NCBI RefSeq assembly: GCF_016889425.1 | Contig: NZ_CP069513.1 | Coordinates: forward strand, 1,426,001-1,490,000 | DNA: 64,000 nt | Source of the DNA: Corynebacterium amycolatum | GTDB lineage: Bacteria > Actinomycetota > Actinomycetes > Mycobacteriales > Mycobacteriaceae | Reading direction: 5' to 3' | In this document: positions 35,014-43,340 of the stretch, piece by piece | Position numbering within the stretch: position 1 is the stretch's first letter | Layout: every line of letters begins with the position of its first letter | Notes under the pieces: generated by a model | The model's database searches: none | Told to the model about the DNA's origin: nothing | The model's input: only the letters and a program-made list of their open reading frames with translations | Position numbers and translations under genes: made by a program

Positions 35014-36417
35014 TTACGCCTTTTCGGCTACCTCTTCTGTAACGGCCTCGTCGGCAAGCACACTCGCCGGGCGATTTGCGCGCTGCTTTCGCGTGACGAC
35101 GTCAATTGCGTAACCAATCACCACCGCTGCCAGAGTCGGCAGGAACCATCCGAACTCGATGGTCTGACCAGGCACGAGACTAAGGAAGTCCGCCAAAGCA
35201 GAACCACCGACACCCAAACCGGAGAGTACTGAGATACCCGACCAGATGGTGGCAACCCAGACGCCCAGGCGGTAGGTGTAATACAGCTTGAAGGAGTAGG
35301 AAATGACTGGGTCGAGAAGTGTCAGTGCAATCAGCGTGATTGCCGGCGGGTAAATAAAGGTGATAATCGGCGCGGCAATCGCCAGTACCTGAGACAGCCC
35401 CTGTGTTGCCATTACGAAGGACATAACCGTGAAGACAATCGCCCAGGCCTTGTAACTGATACCCGGAAGCAGCAGATTGAAGAACTCACTGGTTGCGGCA
35501 ATCAGACCGACGGCCGTGGTCATGCATGCCAGCAGAACGATGAGACCGAAGACAATCTGACCGCCCTGACCCATGGCCTGTTTGGAAGCCTCTGCGAGGA
35601 TGCCCGAGCCGTTATCGAAGGAGGCAGCATTCGGCAGCACCTGGCCGACATAGCCCAATCCCAAGTAGATGATGGCCAGCAAAATGCCGGCGAACAGGCC
35701 TGAGATCATTGTGCCGCGAACCATACGCTTGCCCTCTGGGACACCGCTGACGCGGAGGGCAGAAATGACAATGATGCCGAATGCAAGGCCGGCGATGGAG
35801 TCCATGGTGAGGTAGCCCTCGACTAGGCCGGAGGCAAATGGGGTAGAGGAGTACTTTTCAATTGGCGCAGCCGGAGCGGCATCGAATTTGAATGCCGACA
35901 TTCCAACCAATACAACCAAGAGAATCAGCAGAGCCGGGGTGAGAATCTTGCCCAGTTTGGACACAATTTCATTCGGATTCCACGCCAATGCCAACGCGAT
36001 ACCGAAGAAAACAAAGTAGAAGGACGCAGCGGCGGCCAGCGAATCACTGCCGAAAATCGGCTGGACACCGGTTTCGTACGACACGGCACCGGTACGCGGC
36101 AGAGCGTAGAAAGCACCGATGGAAAGGTATGCGATTACCGGGAAGCCCAGGGAAAAGATGCGGCCCGCGCGGAACGCTAGGTCACGTAAATTGCTGCCTG
36201 AAATGGCGATCGCAATGATGGCCAGAACTGGCAACGCCACACCGGTGAGCAGGAAGCCGGTGATTGAGGGGCCAAAGTTGGTACCGGAATCCACTCCGAG
36301 CTTCGGCGGGAAGATGAGGTTGCCCGCGCCGAAGAACATCGAAAACAGCATGAGCGCTGTAACAACGATTATGGAAGCGAAAGACTTCGGGGACTCCACT
36401 CCGCTCGACTTGGTCAT
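35014..36417 (-). CDS. brnQ: Branched-chain amino acid:cation symporter BrnQ
   Basis: BrnQ takes up leucine, isoleucine and valine with sodium. The 467 residues show the family opening SIIVVTALMLFSMFFGAGNLIFPPKLG, the loop GYLTMDSIAGLAFGIIVISALR, and about twelve membrane segments with a charged C-terminal tail. AGAAAG lies before the ATG. The upstream region has a small hairpin and a candidate leader peptide. It sits with thrC and ahead of ilvE in a window rich in branched-chain and aspartate-family genes. Confidence 0.94.
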   Translation of the reverse strand: MTKSSGVESPKSFASIIVVTALMLFSMFFGAGNLIFPPKLGVDSGTNFGPSITGFLLTGVALPVLAIIAIAISGSNLRDLAFRAGRIFSLGFPVIAYLSIGAFYALPRTGAVSYETGVQPIFGSDSLAAAASFYFVFFGIALALAWNPNEIVSKLGKILTPALLILLVVLVGMSAFKFDAAPAAPIEKYSSTPFASGLVEGYLTMDSIAGLAFGIIVISALRVSGVPEGKRMVRGTMISGLFAGILLAIIYLGLGYVGQVLPNAASFDNGSGILAEASKQAMGQGGQIVFGLIVLLACMTTAVGLIAATSEFFNLLLPGISYKAWAIVFTVMSFVMATQGLSQVLAIAAPIITFIYPPAITLIALTLLDPVISYSFKLYYTYRLGVWVATIWSGISVLSGLGVGGSALADFLSLVPGQTIEFGWFLPTLAAVVIGYAIDVVTRKQRANRPASVLADEAVTEEVAEKA

Positions 36418-36811
36418 GAGAATTGGGTTCTTTCTAAATTAGTGTCGCCCATAAGGTCAAGGGCGATGCTGCATGCTGCTGTGGCGACGCCGTTGTTGCT
36501 GGTGCTGCGGTAGCGCAAACGCCCGTTACAGCAGCGCAATTGCAGTTCGTGTGCCCATGTAGATGACAGGCCACGATGCCGAAAACTGACACTTTAATGT
36601 GAAATTGTGAATTGTCACGGGCTGGGTGGAGCCTGTTGCGTGAATTAAGTTGTGGCTTGTATGAGCCGTCTTTATTTGAACTATTAAGGGGCTTCGACGG
36701 CGTTGGTGGTGCCGACGAAGGCACTCTATTTATCTTAATGGGGCGTTCGAGAGAGGGAAAATCAAGAAAACTCCCAGAAAGTTCGCTGCTCGTGATCGTT
36801 CGATGCGCCAA
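36418..36811 (-). other. Long leader / intergenic region upstream of brnQ
   Basis: About 390 bases between the ptsI terminator and brnQ. Read towards brnQ it contains a 10-codon open frame (36526-36558) encoding M-G-T-R-T-A-I-A-L-L, several GC-rich repeats that can pair (GCGCTGCTG / CAGCA), and a TCGCCC/GGGCGA hairpin about 25 bases before the brnQ ATG. A longer open frame at 36434-36832 has no protein-like features. Attenuation of brnQ by a leader peptide is possible but unproven. Confidence 0.35.
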
Positions 36812-36864
36812 TAAAGAAAGAGCCTGGCACACACTTTTACGCTGACCGTGTGTGCGCCAGGCTC
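36812..36864 (-). terminator. Terminator of the PTS operon
   Basis: A long stem (GAGCCTGGCGCACAC pairing with GTGTGTGCCAGGCTC) followed in the ptsI direction by TTTCTTT, starting 18 bases after the ptsI stop. Confidence 0.85.
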
Positions 36865-36882
36865 AATAATAATTCCGTCGCT

Positions 36883-38574
36883 CTACAGCAGATCCTTCAC
36901 CTTCGGATCCACCAGCGCGGTCACTGCGGCCTTCGCATCGGCCGCAGTCTCGGCATCGACAGCGTACGCTGCCATCTGCTGGCAGGTAGCGCGGTCGTGG
37001 AGGCGGAGAGCGGCGCGGACGGCCGGTACCTTCTTGGAAGCCATGGACAGCGAGCTCACGCCGAGACCCACCAGGACCAGTGCCAGCAGCGGGTCACCGC
37101 CGGCTTCACCGCAGACACTAATGGGCTTGCCGGTAGCATTGCCGCCCTTGCATGCGGACTTAATCATTTGCAGTACCGCTGGTTGCCACGGGGAAAGCAG
37201 ATCCGCCAGAGCCCCCTGCATGCGGTCGGCCGCCATAGTGTACTGCGACAAGTCGTTAGTACCAATGGAGGCAAAGTCCACAATGGACAGCAGCTGCTTC
37301 GCGCGAATTGCTGCTGCGGGGACCTCAATCATGATGCCGACCTTCGGCAGGCCACGCTCACGCGCCCTGTCCGCAAACCACTTTGTTTCTTCGACCGTTG
37401 CTATCATCGGAGCCATAACCCGCAGGTCAGCCTTACGGCCGGTGGCATCAAACGCAGCGGCGAGTGCATCCAGCTGCGTATCCAGCAAATCTTCCCGAGC
37501 CTGCGACAGGCGCAGTCCGCGGCGACCCAGCGCCGGGTTTTCTTCCTCGCCTAGGTCGGCAAAGCTCAGCGGCTTATCCGCACCCGCATCCAGTGTGCGC
37601 ACAACCACGCGTCGCTCACCGAATGCCTTCAGCACACGAGTGTAGGTTTCCGTTTGTTCTTCCAAACTCGGAGCCTTGTCGCGGTCGAGGAAAAGGAACT
37701 CAGTACGGAACAGGCCGGTGCCCTCATTATCCTGCGCTGCTGCAGACTCACCATCTTCCGCCGTACCAATGTTGGCCAGCAGATTCACAGGGTAACCATC
37801 AGCGGTTTTGCCTGCGCCCACAGACTGCGCCAGGGCGGCTTCCCGGCGACGAGCGCGCTCTTCCAACTCGGCGACCTCATCGGCGGTCGGATTCGCAATC
37901 ACCTCACCGGCACCACCGTCAATGGCGACAAAGGTACCGGCCTCAAGTTCCATGACGCCCTTCGCCTTAACGACGGCCGGAATGCCCAGCTGAGCTGCGA
38001 GGATAGCCGTGTGGCTGGTCGGCCCGCCACCAGCGGTGGCGATGCCTACGACCAACTCGGGATCAAGCCCCACGGTTTCGGCGGGCGCGAGATCGTCGGC
38101 AAGCAGAATAGTGGGGGTGGAGACATCCGGGACGCCCGGCTTTGGCAGGCCACGCAGCTCGCAAATTGTGCGGTCGCGAACATCGTAGAGGTCGGTGACA
38201 CGTTCAGCCATGTAGCCGCCGAGGCTTGAGAGGAGCTGCGCGTAGTCTTCAACGGCATCGTGAACTGCCTGGGTGACGCCGGAGCCCGCCTTGAGTTTCT
38301 TTACCACAGCCTTGGCGAGTGCCCTATCGGAAGCCAGTTGCGCAGTGGCCTCCAGAATCGGACGCGCCTGCGGGCTGGAATGCTCAGCCTGCTTCTTCAG
38401 CGACTCTGCGACGTTGGCCATCGCTGCGCGGACGCGCTCACCATCGGCGACAGGGTCGGTCGACGACGGCTCTTGGGTATCAACTCCCGGAGCGGGGAGT
38501 ACCTTTACTACTTCAGCGCTGGCCGTACCGGTCGAGACACCGATGCCATAGATGACAGTGTGCTGCTCGTTCAT
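36883..38574 (-). CDS. ptsI: Phosphoenolpyruvate-protein phosphotransferase (PTS Enzyme I)
   Basis: Enzyme I starts the sugar phosphotransferase chain by taking phosphate from PEP and passing it to HPr. The 563 residues have the normal layout. The HPr-binding helical domain and swivelling domain carry the phospho-histidine H188 in GGGPTSHTAILA. The PEP-binding barrel has GLFRTEFLFLDRD, RTLDAGADKPL, ASIGTNDLSQYTMA and VCGEAGGDP. AAAAGGAG lies 11 bases before the ATG. It is the last gene of the operon EIIBCA, antiterminator-HPr, Enzyme I and is followed by a strong terminator. Confidence 0.97.
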   Translation of the reverse strand: MNEQHTVIYGIGVSTGTASAEVVKVLPAPGVDTQEPSSTDPVADGERVRAAMANVAESLKKQAEHSSPQARPILEATAQLASDRALAKAVVKKLKAGSGVTQAVHDAVEDYAQLLSSLGGYMAERVTDLYDVRDRTICELRGLPKPGVPDVSTPTILLADDLAPAETVGLDPELVVGIATAGGGPTSHTAILAAQLGIPAVVKAKGVMELEAGTFVAIDGGAGEVIANPTADEVAELEERARRREAALAQSVGAGKTADGYPVNLLANIGTAEDGESAAAQDNEGTGLFRTEFLFLDRDKAPSLEEQTETYTRVLKAFGERRVVVRTLDAGADKPLSFADLGEEENPALGRRGLRLSQAREDLLDTQLDALAAAFDATGRKADLRVMAPMIATVEETKWFADRARERGLPKVGIMIEVPAAAIRAKQLLSIVDFASIGTNDLSQYTMAADRMQGALADLLSPWQPAVLQMIKSACKGGNATGKPISVCGEAGGDPLLALVLVGLGVSSLSMASKKVPAVRAALRLHDRATCQQMAAYAVDAETAADAKAAVTALVDPKVKDLL

Positions 38575-38662
38575 TGCTTCCGATCTCCTTTTCGGGACCT
38601 CTGCGGGGAGACCCGTCGGTCGTGGTGTGCCGTGGTGTTATCCAGGAGTGTTGTAGCTGGGC

Positions 38663-38929
38663 TTACTCGGCATCCAGGTCGCGCTCGAGCATGGCAGCGA
38701 GCTCGTCCAGAGCTGCAGCTGCGGAGTCGTCCTCACAGCTCAGCGTGACTTCATCACCGTGCTTAGCGCCGAGGGTCATGACCTCCAGGATCGAAGCGGC
38801 ATCGGCCTCTTCGTCATCGAGGGAAATGACAATGTCGTAGTCGTACTCAGCAGCAGCCTGAGTGAACAGGGAAGCCGGGCGAGCGTGCAGGCCTACGGAG
38901 GAACCGATGGTAGCGGTACGAGTAATCAT
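38663..38929 (-). CDS. ptsH: HPr phosphocarrier protein (internal start within the antiterminator-HPr frame)
   Basis: An 88-residue HPr, the usual length. It carries the phosphate-accepting H15 in SSVGLHARPAS and S46 in ADAASILEVMTLG, the position of the regulatory serine in low-GC HPr. Its own ATG is preceded by GAAAGGATTCAACC, a good ribosome binding site at proper spacing, so free HPr is probably made from this internal start. It hands phosphate from Enzyme I to EIIA, and in PRD regulators to regulatory histidines. Enzyme I is encoded 88 bases downstream. No other HPr gene is seen in the window. Confidence 0.9.
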   Translation of the reverse strand: MITRTATIGSSVGLHARPASLFTQAAAEYDYDIVISLDDEEADAASILEVMTLGAKHGDEVTLSCEDDSAAAALDELAAMLERDLDAE

Positions 38930-39922
38930 GGTTGAATCCTTTCGGGTCGAGTGTGTGGAATTCTCTGACTCAGGCACAGGGCCTGTACACCCCACCGCGG
39001 GTGCGCCGCCCGCTGGTGCTTGCTTAGCATCAACGTCGCGCATGCTCCGGGAAACCCCGGAGGCGGTGGGAGATACAGCCGCTGCCTGCACAATGCGTGC
39101 AATGTGCAGGGTGAGGTAGGAAATTTCGTCTTCCGTTAGCCCCGACCCCAGACGCAGTTCAATGACTGCGGATATGCGCTGTGCGCAACGATATGCCTCT
39201 GGGGAAGAGTCACGGATGGCCTGGCCAATAGCGGAGGAGTGGTCTTTCAACTGCTCATGCTTGGCAATCCGGACGAACAGGTAGCGCAGGTGCGTGATGA
39301 AGCGTCCCACATTGACAGTCTCTGGCTCCAGCGTGATGTCAAAATCACTTTCAATGATTGTGAGCAGCTGCTGCAGCACGCCCGTCATGGTGTAGGTGAA
39401 GCTCAAATCGCCTGTAGAAAAACCAGCATTGACCAGGTGTAACGTAATTGCCACCGATTCTGAGCGGGGCAATGGCGCTATACGACGGTCATTGAGAGCG
39501 CGATTGATATGCGACAAAATGGCCTGCGCCTGCGCGTACTCTTCACTATAAAGTTGGCTGACTTCCGCGAGCAGCGGGTAATCAGCTCGCTGCCCGTTAG
39601 CTGCCCTCATGATGGCGAAACCAATGTGATCGGCCAACGCCACAAGAAGGGAAGCGTTCTTTGTCATTGATTCCGGCAGACCGGCCGCGGTTACCGCATC
39701 GGTCACAAGAGTGATGTGGGCCAACGGAATCTCTGTGAGCATCGTGGCAATATGGTCCGGATCGCGGCCTTCCGCTGGGACAAAGATTCGAACAACTTTG
39801 CTCGAATCAACCGACTGCCCCGGGCGGGCCTTGAAGCCAATGCCGCGGCCGGTGATGATTTTCTCGCCGGCCGCGTCCTTGGCCAGGACCACGTTGTTAT
39901 TGAATACTCTTAAGATTTCCAT
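38663..39922 (-). CDS. LicT/BglG-type antiterminator continuous in frame with HPr
   Basis: One open frame of 419 residues encodes two PTS proteins. Residues 1-55 form the RNA-binding CAT domain (MEILRVFNNNVVLAKD, ITGRGIGF). Residues about 65-170 and 175-275 are two PRD domains, with regulatory histidines visible in LADHIGF, ILSHINRAL, FITHLRYLF and LTLHIARIV. A Pro/Ala/Ser-rich linker of about 50 residues leads, without a stop, into a full HPr (332-419). ATG 39922 matches the family start; GGAGGAG lies 15 bases upstream, and ATG 39946 is also in frame. The antiterminator should act on the RAT site in the leader of this same operon. A separate HPr could arise from an internal start. Confidence 0.88.
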   Translation of the reverse strand: MEILRVFNNNVVLAKDAAGEKIITGRGIGFKARPGQSVDSSKVVRIFVPAEGRDPDHIATMLTEIPLAHITLVTDAVTAAGLPESMTKNASLLVALADHIGFAIMRAANGQRADYPLLAEVSQLYSEEYAQAQAILSHINRALNDRRIAPLPRSESVAITLHLVNAGFSTGDLSFTYTMTGVLQQLLTIIESDFDITLEPETVNVGRFITHLRYLFVRIAKHEQLKDHSSAIGQAIRDSSPEAYRCAQRISAVIELRLGSGLTEDEISYLTLHIARIVQAAAVSPTASGVSRSMRDVDAKQAPAGGAPAVGCTGPVPESENSTHSTRKDSTMITRTATIGSSVGLHARPASLFTQAAAEYDYDIVISLDDEEADAASILEVMTLGAKHGDEVTLSCEDDSAAAALDELAAMLERDLDAE

Positions 39923-39987
39923 GTCGGTAACCGTGAACTCCTCCATAAGTTGAGGGATTTCAGGCCGGTATGCCTTCTAGAAATCAA

Positions 39988-42108
39988 TTATGGCTGAACT
40001 TCGATGACCGTGTCGCCGGCGTGGACGGAGATGCCGGCGACCGGGGAAACCTTGGTCAGCTTCTTGGTATTGGTGATGGTCATCAGTGTCGTGGTTGGGT
40101 AACCAGCTTCCTTGACCTTGTCGAAATCGACTTCGGCAAGAACATCGCCGGCCTGGACGTGCTGCTTCTTGGAAACCTGGACATCGAAGCCCTCACCGGC
40201 CATCTTGACCGTGTCAATACCGACGTGGACGAGTACCTCCACACCGTCATCGGTCTTAATGCCGAAGGCGTGACCGGTCTTGGCCACGGTCATCAACGTG
40301 CCCGATACGGGGGCGACCACGGTGGAACTGGTCGGCTTGATTCCGACACCGTCACCGAGAGCACCGGAGGCAAAGACCGCGTCGCCGGCATCGGCAAGGT
40401 TGACAACCTCACCGGCAACTGGGGCCTGTACTTGTACAGGCTTGGTAGCAACGGCCGTTGCGGCACCACCGACGCCAGCTGCTGCGGCAGCCGGTGCGAC
40501 AGCCTCGGTGTTGGTACCAGGGTCACCGGAAGCCTCCGCCGGAGTGGAATCGGAGCCACTGGAGGCAGCGTGTGGGGTGTCGTCGCGGGGCTCGTCGTCA
40601 AGCTCTGCAGCGCGTGCGGCCTCGGCCTCTGCCTTCTGCTCTGGTGTGCGGTAGTCGGTGAGGATGATTGCGAACATGGCGACGAAGAATGCCACGGCGA
40701 TGGAGATGGCGTAGACCCACATCGGCTTGAACACGACGGTGGTCAGCAGCGAGGTGAAGACGAACGCGTTGGTCTGGACGCCCTCGTACGGAGCGGAAAG
40801 AATGGCGATGGTCAGACCACCGGCGAAACAGCCGAGCAGCATGCGCGGGTAGATCCGCTTGAAGCGTAGGTGAATACCGTAGAGGGACGGCTCGGAGATA
40901 CCACCGAAGAGACCAGCGGCGAGTGCACCGGTTGCCGTCTGGCGCATCTGAGTGTCGCGGTCGCGCATGGAAAGAACCAGCACACCGGCGGTTGCGCCGA
41001 AGCAGGCGAAGTTCCAGGTGCCCATTGGGCCTTGGATGAAGTCGTAGCCGAGCGTCTGGATATTGACCAGCATCAGCGCATTCAGCGGCCAGTGCAGGCC
41101 CAGCGGCACCAGGAACGGGTAGAGCATCGGGATCAGAATTGCGAACACGAACGGTGCGTGCGAGTTCATCCATGCCAGTCCTGCGCCGATACCGTTACCC
41201 AGCCAGATGCCCAATGGGCCAATGAGGAAGGCGGTCAGCGGAATCATGATCAGCATGGAGATAAACGGTACGAAGACCATCTGGACGTTTTCCGGGAAGA
41301 CCTTCTTCAAGTTGTGGTAAACCACAGCCAGGATCGCGACCATAATCAGCGGTACGAAGACCTGTCCACCATAGTCGTTGAGCTGCATCGGCAGACCAAA
41401 AATGTTGGCGGTGAAAGCCTCAGTGCCCAGCGATTCGTTGACTTCCCGGACAGTGTCGGGGAAGCGCTCAGTATCGCTCAGGCTCATAAACTCCGGCGTC
41501 ATCAGTGCAGCCATAATGGCTGCACCTAGCCATGGATCCACCCGTAGTTTCTTCGCCGCATTGTAGGCGACCATGATTGGCAGGAAGTAGAAGACACTGC
41601 GCCACATGGCATCAACAAAGATCCAAGTAGCGGACTTATCATCGGCGCGGAAATCAACGACTCCGAATGCGTCGAGTACAGCCGCAATCGCGATGATTAG
41701 CGAGGCTCCCAGAAGCACGCCCAGAATCGGGCGGAAGGAATCGGAGAGATACTCGAAGAAGTTGTCCAGCCACGCGTACTTGCCGCGTGCCTTTGAACGG
41801 GCCTCTGCCTTTACATCTGCGTCGGATTTAGTGGCGACCGCGCCGGCGCCCTTCATTTCCGGTAGGTGCTTAATTGCCGTGTACATCGATTCGACGCCAC
41901 CGCCACAGATGACCTGGTAGCGATTGTCGCCCTGGTGAACGACGCCGAGTACGCCCGGCACGTTGTCAATCTTGTCCTCGTTGATCTTGGAGACATCACC
42001 GAGTTCAAAACGCAGACGCGTCGCACAGTGCGTCATGCTTGTGATGTTTCCGGGTCCACCGAGGTTTTCAACTATTGCCCTCGCGCTGGAATCTTTTGAC
42101 GACCCCAT
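39988..42108 (-). CDS. PTS sugar transporter EIIBCA (beta-glucoside/sucrose type)
   Basis: A 706-residue membrane permease that imports and phosphorylates a sugar. Domains run B-C-A. EIIB has the phospho-cysteine C28 in MTHCATRLRFEL. EIIC follows at about residues 105-490 with ten or so hydrophobic segments, including FGGISEPSLYGIHLRFKR. An Ala/Pro/Thr-rich linker leads to a glucose-type EIIA with H613 and the phosphorylated H628 in VLVHVGIDTVKM. The order and the BglF-like EIIB suggest a beta-glucoside, sucrose or trehalose rather than glucose specificity, but this cannot be decided. GAAGGAAGG precedes the ATG. It is the first gene of the operon and follows a RAT-controlled terminator. Confidence 0.93.
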   Translation of the reverse strand: MGSSKDSSARAIVENLGGPGNITSMTHCATRLRFELGDVSKINEDKIDNVPGVLGVVHQGDNRYQVICGGGVESMYTAIKHLPEMKGAGAVATKSDADVKAEARSKARGKYAWLDNFFEYLSDSFRPILGVLLGASLIIAIAAVLDAFGVVDFRADDKSATWIFVDAMWRSVFYFLPIMVAYNAAKKLRVDPWLGAAIMAALMTPEFMSLSDTERFPDTVREVNESLGTEAFTANIFGLPMQLNDYGGQVFVPLIMVAILAVVYHNLKKVFPENVQMVFVPFISMLIMIPLTAFLIGPLGIWLGNGIGAGLAWMNSHAPFVFAILIPMLYPFLVPLGLHWPLNALMLVNIQTLGYDFIQGPMGTWNFACFGATAGVLVLSMRDRDTQMRQTATGALAAGLFGGISEPSLYGIHLRFKRIYPRMLLGCFAGGLTIAILSAPYEGVQTNAFVFTSLLTTVVFKPMWVYAISIAVAFFVAMFAIILTDYRTPEQKAEAEAARAAELDDEPRDDTPHAASSGSDSTPAEASGDPGTNTEAVAPAAAAAGVGGAATAVATKPVQVQAPVAGEVVNLADAGDAVFASGALGDGVGIKPTSSTVVAPVSGTLMTVAKTGHAFGIKTDDGVEVLVHVGIDTVKMAGEGFDVQVSKKQHVQAGDVLAEVDFDKVKEAGYPTTTLMTITNTKKLTKVSPVAGISVHAGDTVIEVQP

Positions 42109-42146
42109 CGTGACCTTCCTTCGCGGTAAACAGGGCCGTTAAACGC

Positions 42147-42187
42147 AAAAAAGACCCGAGACACCACAAACTGTGGGCCTCAGGTCT
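42147..42187 (-). terminator. Conditional terminator in the PTS operon leader
   Basis: In the sense of transcription, AGACCTGAG..CCACA pairs with TGTGG..CTCGGGTCT, followed by TTTTTT. The 5' arm (AGACC) is shared with the 3' end of the RAT element, so the two structures are mutually exclusive. It lies about 40 bases before the EIIBCA start codon. Confidence 0.88.
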
Positions 42188-42209
42188 TGCCTCAAAAGAG
42201 TAACAACCC
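42183..42209 (-). promoter_or_regulatory. Ribonucleic antiterminator (RAT) site
   Basis: The transcript sequence GGGTTGTTACTCTTTTGAGG followed by CAAGACC matches the LicT/SacY RAT pattern (GGATTGTTACTG, loop, CAGGCAAAACC). It would fold as an imperfect hairpin bound by a BglG-type antiterminator and overlaps the terminator stem. The antiterminator is encoded two genes into the same operon. Confidence 0.88.
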
Positions 42210-42246
42210 TGGGTTGATATCTATTGATTTCGACCCTACTCCGTTT

Positions 42247-42275
42247 TACATAGTTTTGGCAAGGTAGTAATTCAA
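42247..42275 (-). promoter_or_regulatory. Promoter of the PTS operon
   Basis: In the transcribed sense TTGAAT and TATGTA are separated by 17 bases. The predicted start is near 42240, about 30 bases ahead of the RAT site, giving a leader of about 130 bases. Confidence 0.55.
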
Positions 42276-42370
42276 GCCCAAATTTTACATTTGGAGACAG
42301 CCCGGATTTCCTGTGGACAACCGCATGCAACTTCCTTCGCGGTCAACACGGAAGTCGTAAGGTGGCAGCT

Positions 42371-43288
42371 ATGAGGATTGGAGTTTTAGGTGTAGGAGCA
42401 GTGGGCGGCTGGTTTGGCGGTCGCCTCGTGCAAGCGGGCTATGATGTTGTCTTTCTCGCCCGCGGTAAGACCCTGACACGTATTCGTGAGGCGGGGCTCA
42501 CGCTTATCGACGAGCACGGGGAACGCAGCACTATCCCCGTTAAGGCAGCCGACAACTGGGACGAACTCACTGCCGATGGCATCGGCGTCGATGTTGTGAT
42601 TGCGGCAACCAAGGCGCTGCCGGGCAATGATCCTTTCCCACAAGTTCCGGCTGGAGCTGCGGTAGTGACCACCCATAACTCGGTGGAAATCCCTTATTTG
42701 GCAGCGGGGCGGTTCGGTGAGGACAAGGTGTTCCCGGGTGTTATCCGCGGTTTCTTTATTCACACTGGCCCTGCGGAAGTCACCTTCCGCCCAGGACCGA
42801 TGAGCCTGAGCATCGGCACATTCGATGGCTCCACTAATGACCTGGTCGGGGAAGTTATCGAGGCATTGCACACGGCTGGGCTCGGTGGCGAACAGCTCCC
42901 GGATATCTGGGGCGATATCTGGGCAAAGGCGATGTTCGTGGCTAACCTCGGTGCACTAGGTGCCCTGGCTGATAGTCCGATTGGTTACTTGCGTTCGGAA
43001 ATGCGCGACAGCTTGACGCGGATGTTTGAAGAAACTGAAGCAGTTGGTAGAGCCTGCGGTGTCGCGCTGCCAGAGGACATCGTGTCGCGGACCTTGGCCT
43101 TTACTGATGCTCAGGGGTACGACAACACCTCGTCGATGCAGCGTGACTACACCGCGGGGCTTGCCAATGAGCTCGATGCCCAGATTGGCGCAATCCGCAG
43201 GATGGGGCAGAAGGTGTCAGTGGAAACACCGACACTCGATCTGGTGTTTGGCGCTCTGGTTGGGCGTCAACAGAACCACGAGGATTAA
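42371..43288 (+). CDS. Ketopantoate reductase (PanE/ApbA)-family oxidoreductase
   Basis: A 305-residue NAD(P)H-dependent reductase. The N-terminal Rossmann site is RIGVLGVGAVGGWFGGRL. The family's catalytic Lys is likely in DIWGDIWAKAMFVANLGALGAL, and the C-terminal helical domain has SMQRDYTAGLANELDAQIGAI, the usual S-M-x-x-D motif. ATG 42371 with AAGGTGG upstream is preferred over GTG 42362. Given panB elsewhere in the window, pantoate synthesis is possible. However, corynebacteria often use IlvC for this step, and paralogues act on other 2-oxo acids. It is divergent from the PTS operon. Confidence 0.85.
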   Translation: MRIGVLGVGAVGGWFGGRLVQAGYDVVFLARGKTLTRIREAGLTLIDEHGERSTIPVKAADNWDELTADGIGVDVVIAATKALPGNDPFPQVPAGAAVVTTHNSVEIPYLAAGRFGEDKVFPGVIRGFFIHTGPAEVTFRPGPMSLSIGTFDGSTNDLVGEVIEALHTAGLGGEQLPDIWGDIWAKAMFVANLGALGALADSPIGYLRSEMRDSLTRMFEETEAVGRACGVALPEDIVSRTLAFTDAQGYDNTSSMQRDYTAGLANELDAQIGAIRRMGQKVSVETPTLDLVFGALVGRQQNHED

Positions 43289-43340
43289 CAGCTGCGACGC
43301 GCAGTTAAATCAAACCGGAATTGGGGGATTGGAAAGACTG

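Noticed and set aside
36434..36832. 132-codon open frame upstream of brnQ
   Set aside because: The composition is not protein-like and it crosses the terminator of ptsI. The region is better read as a leader.
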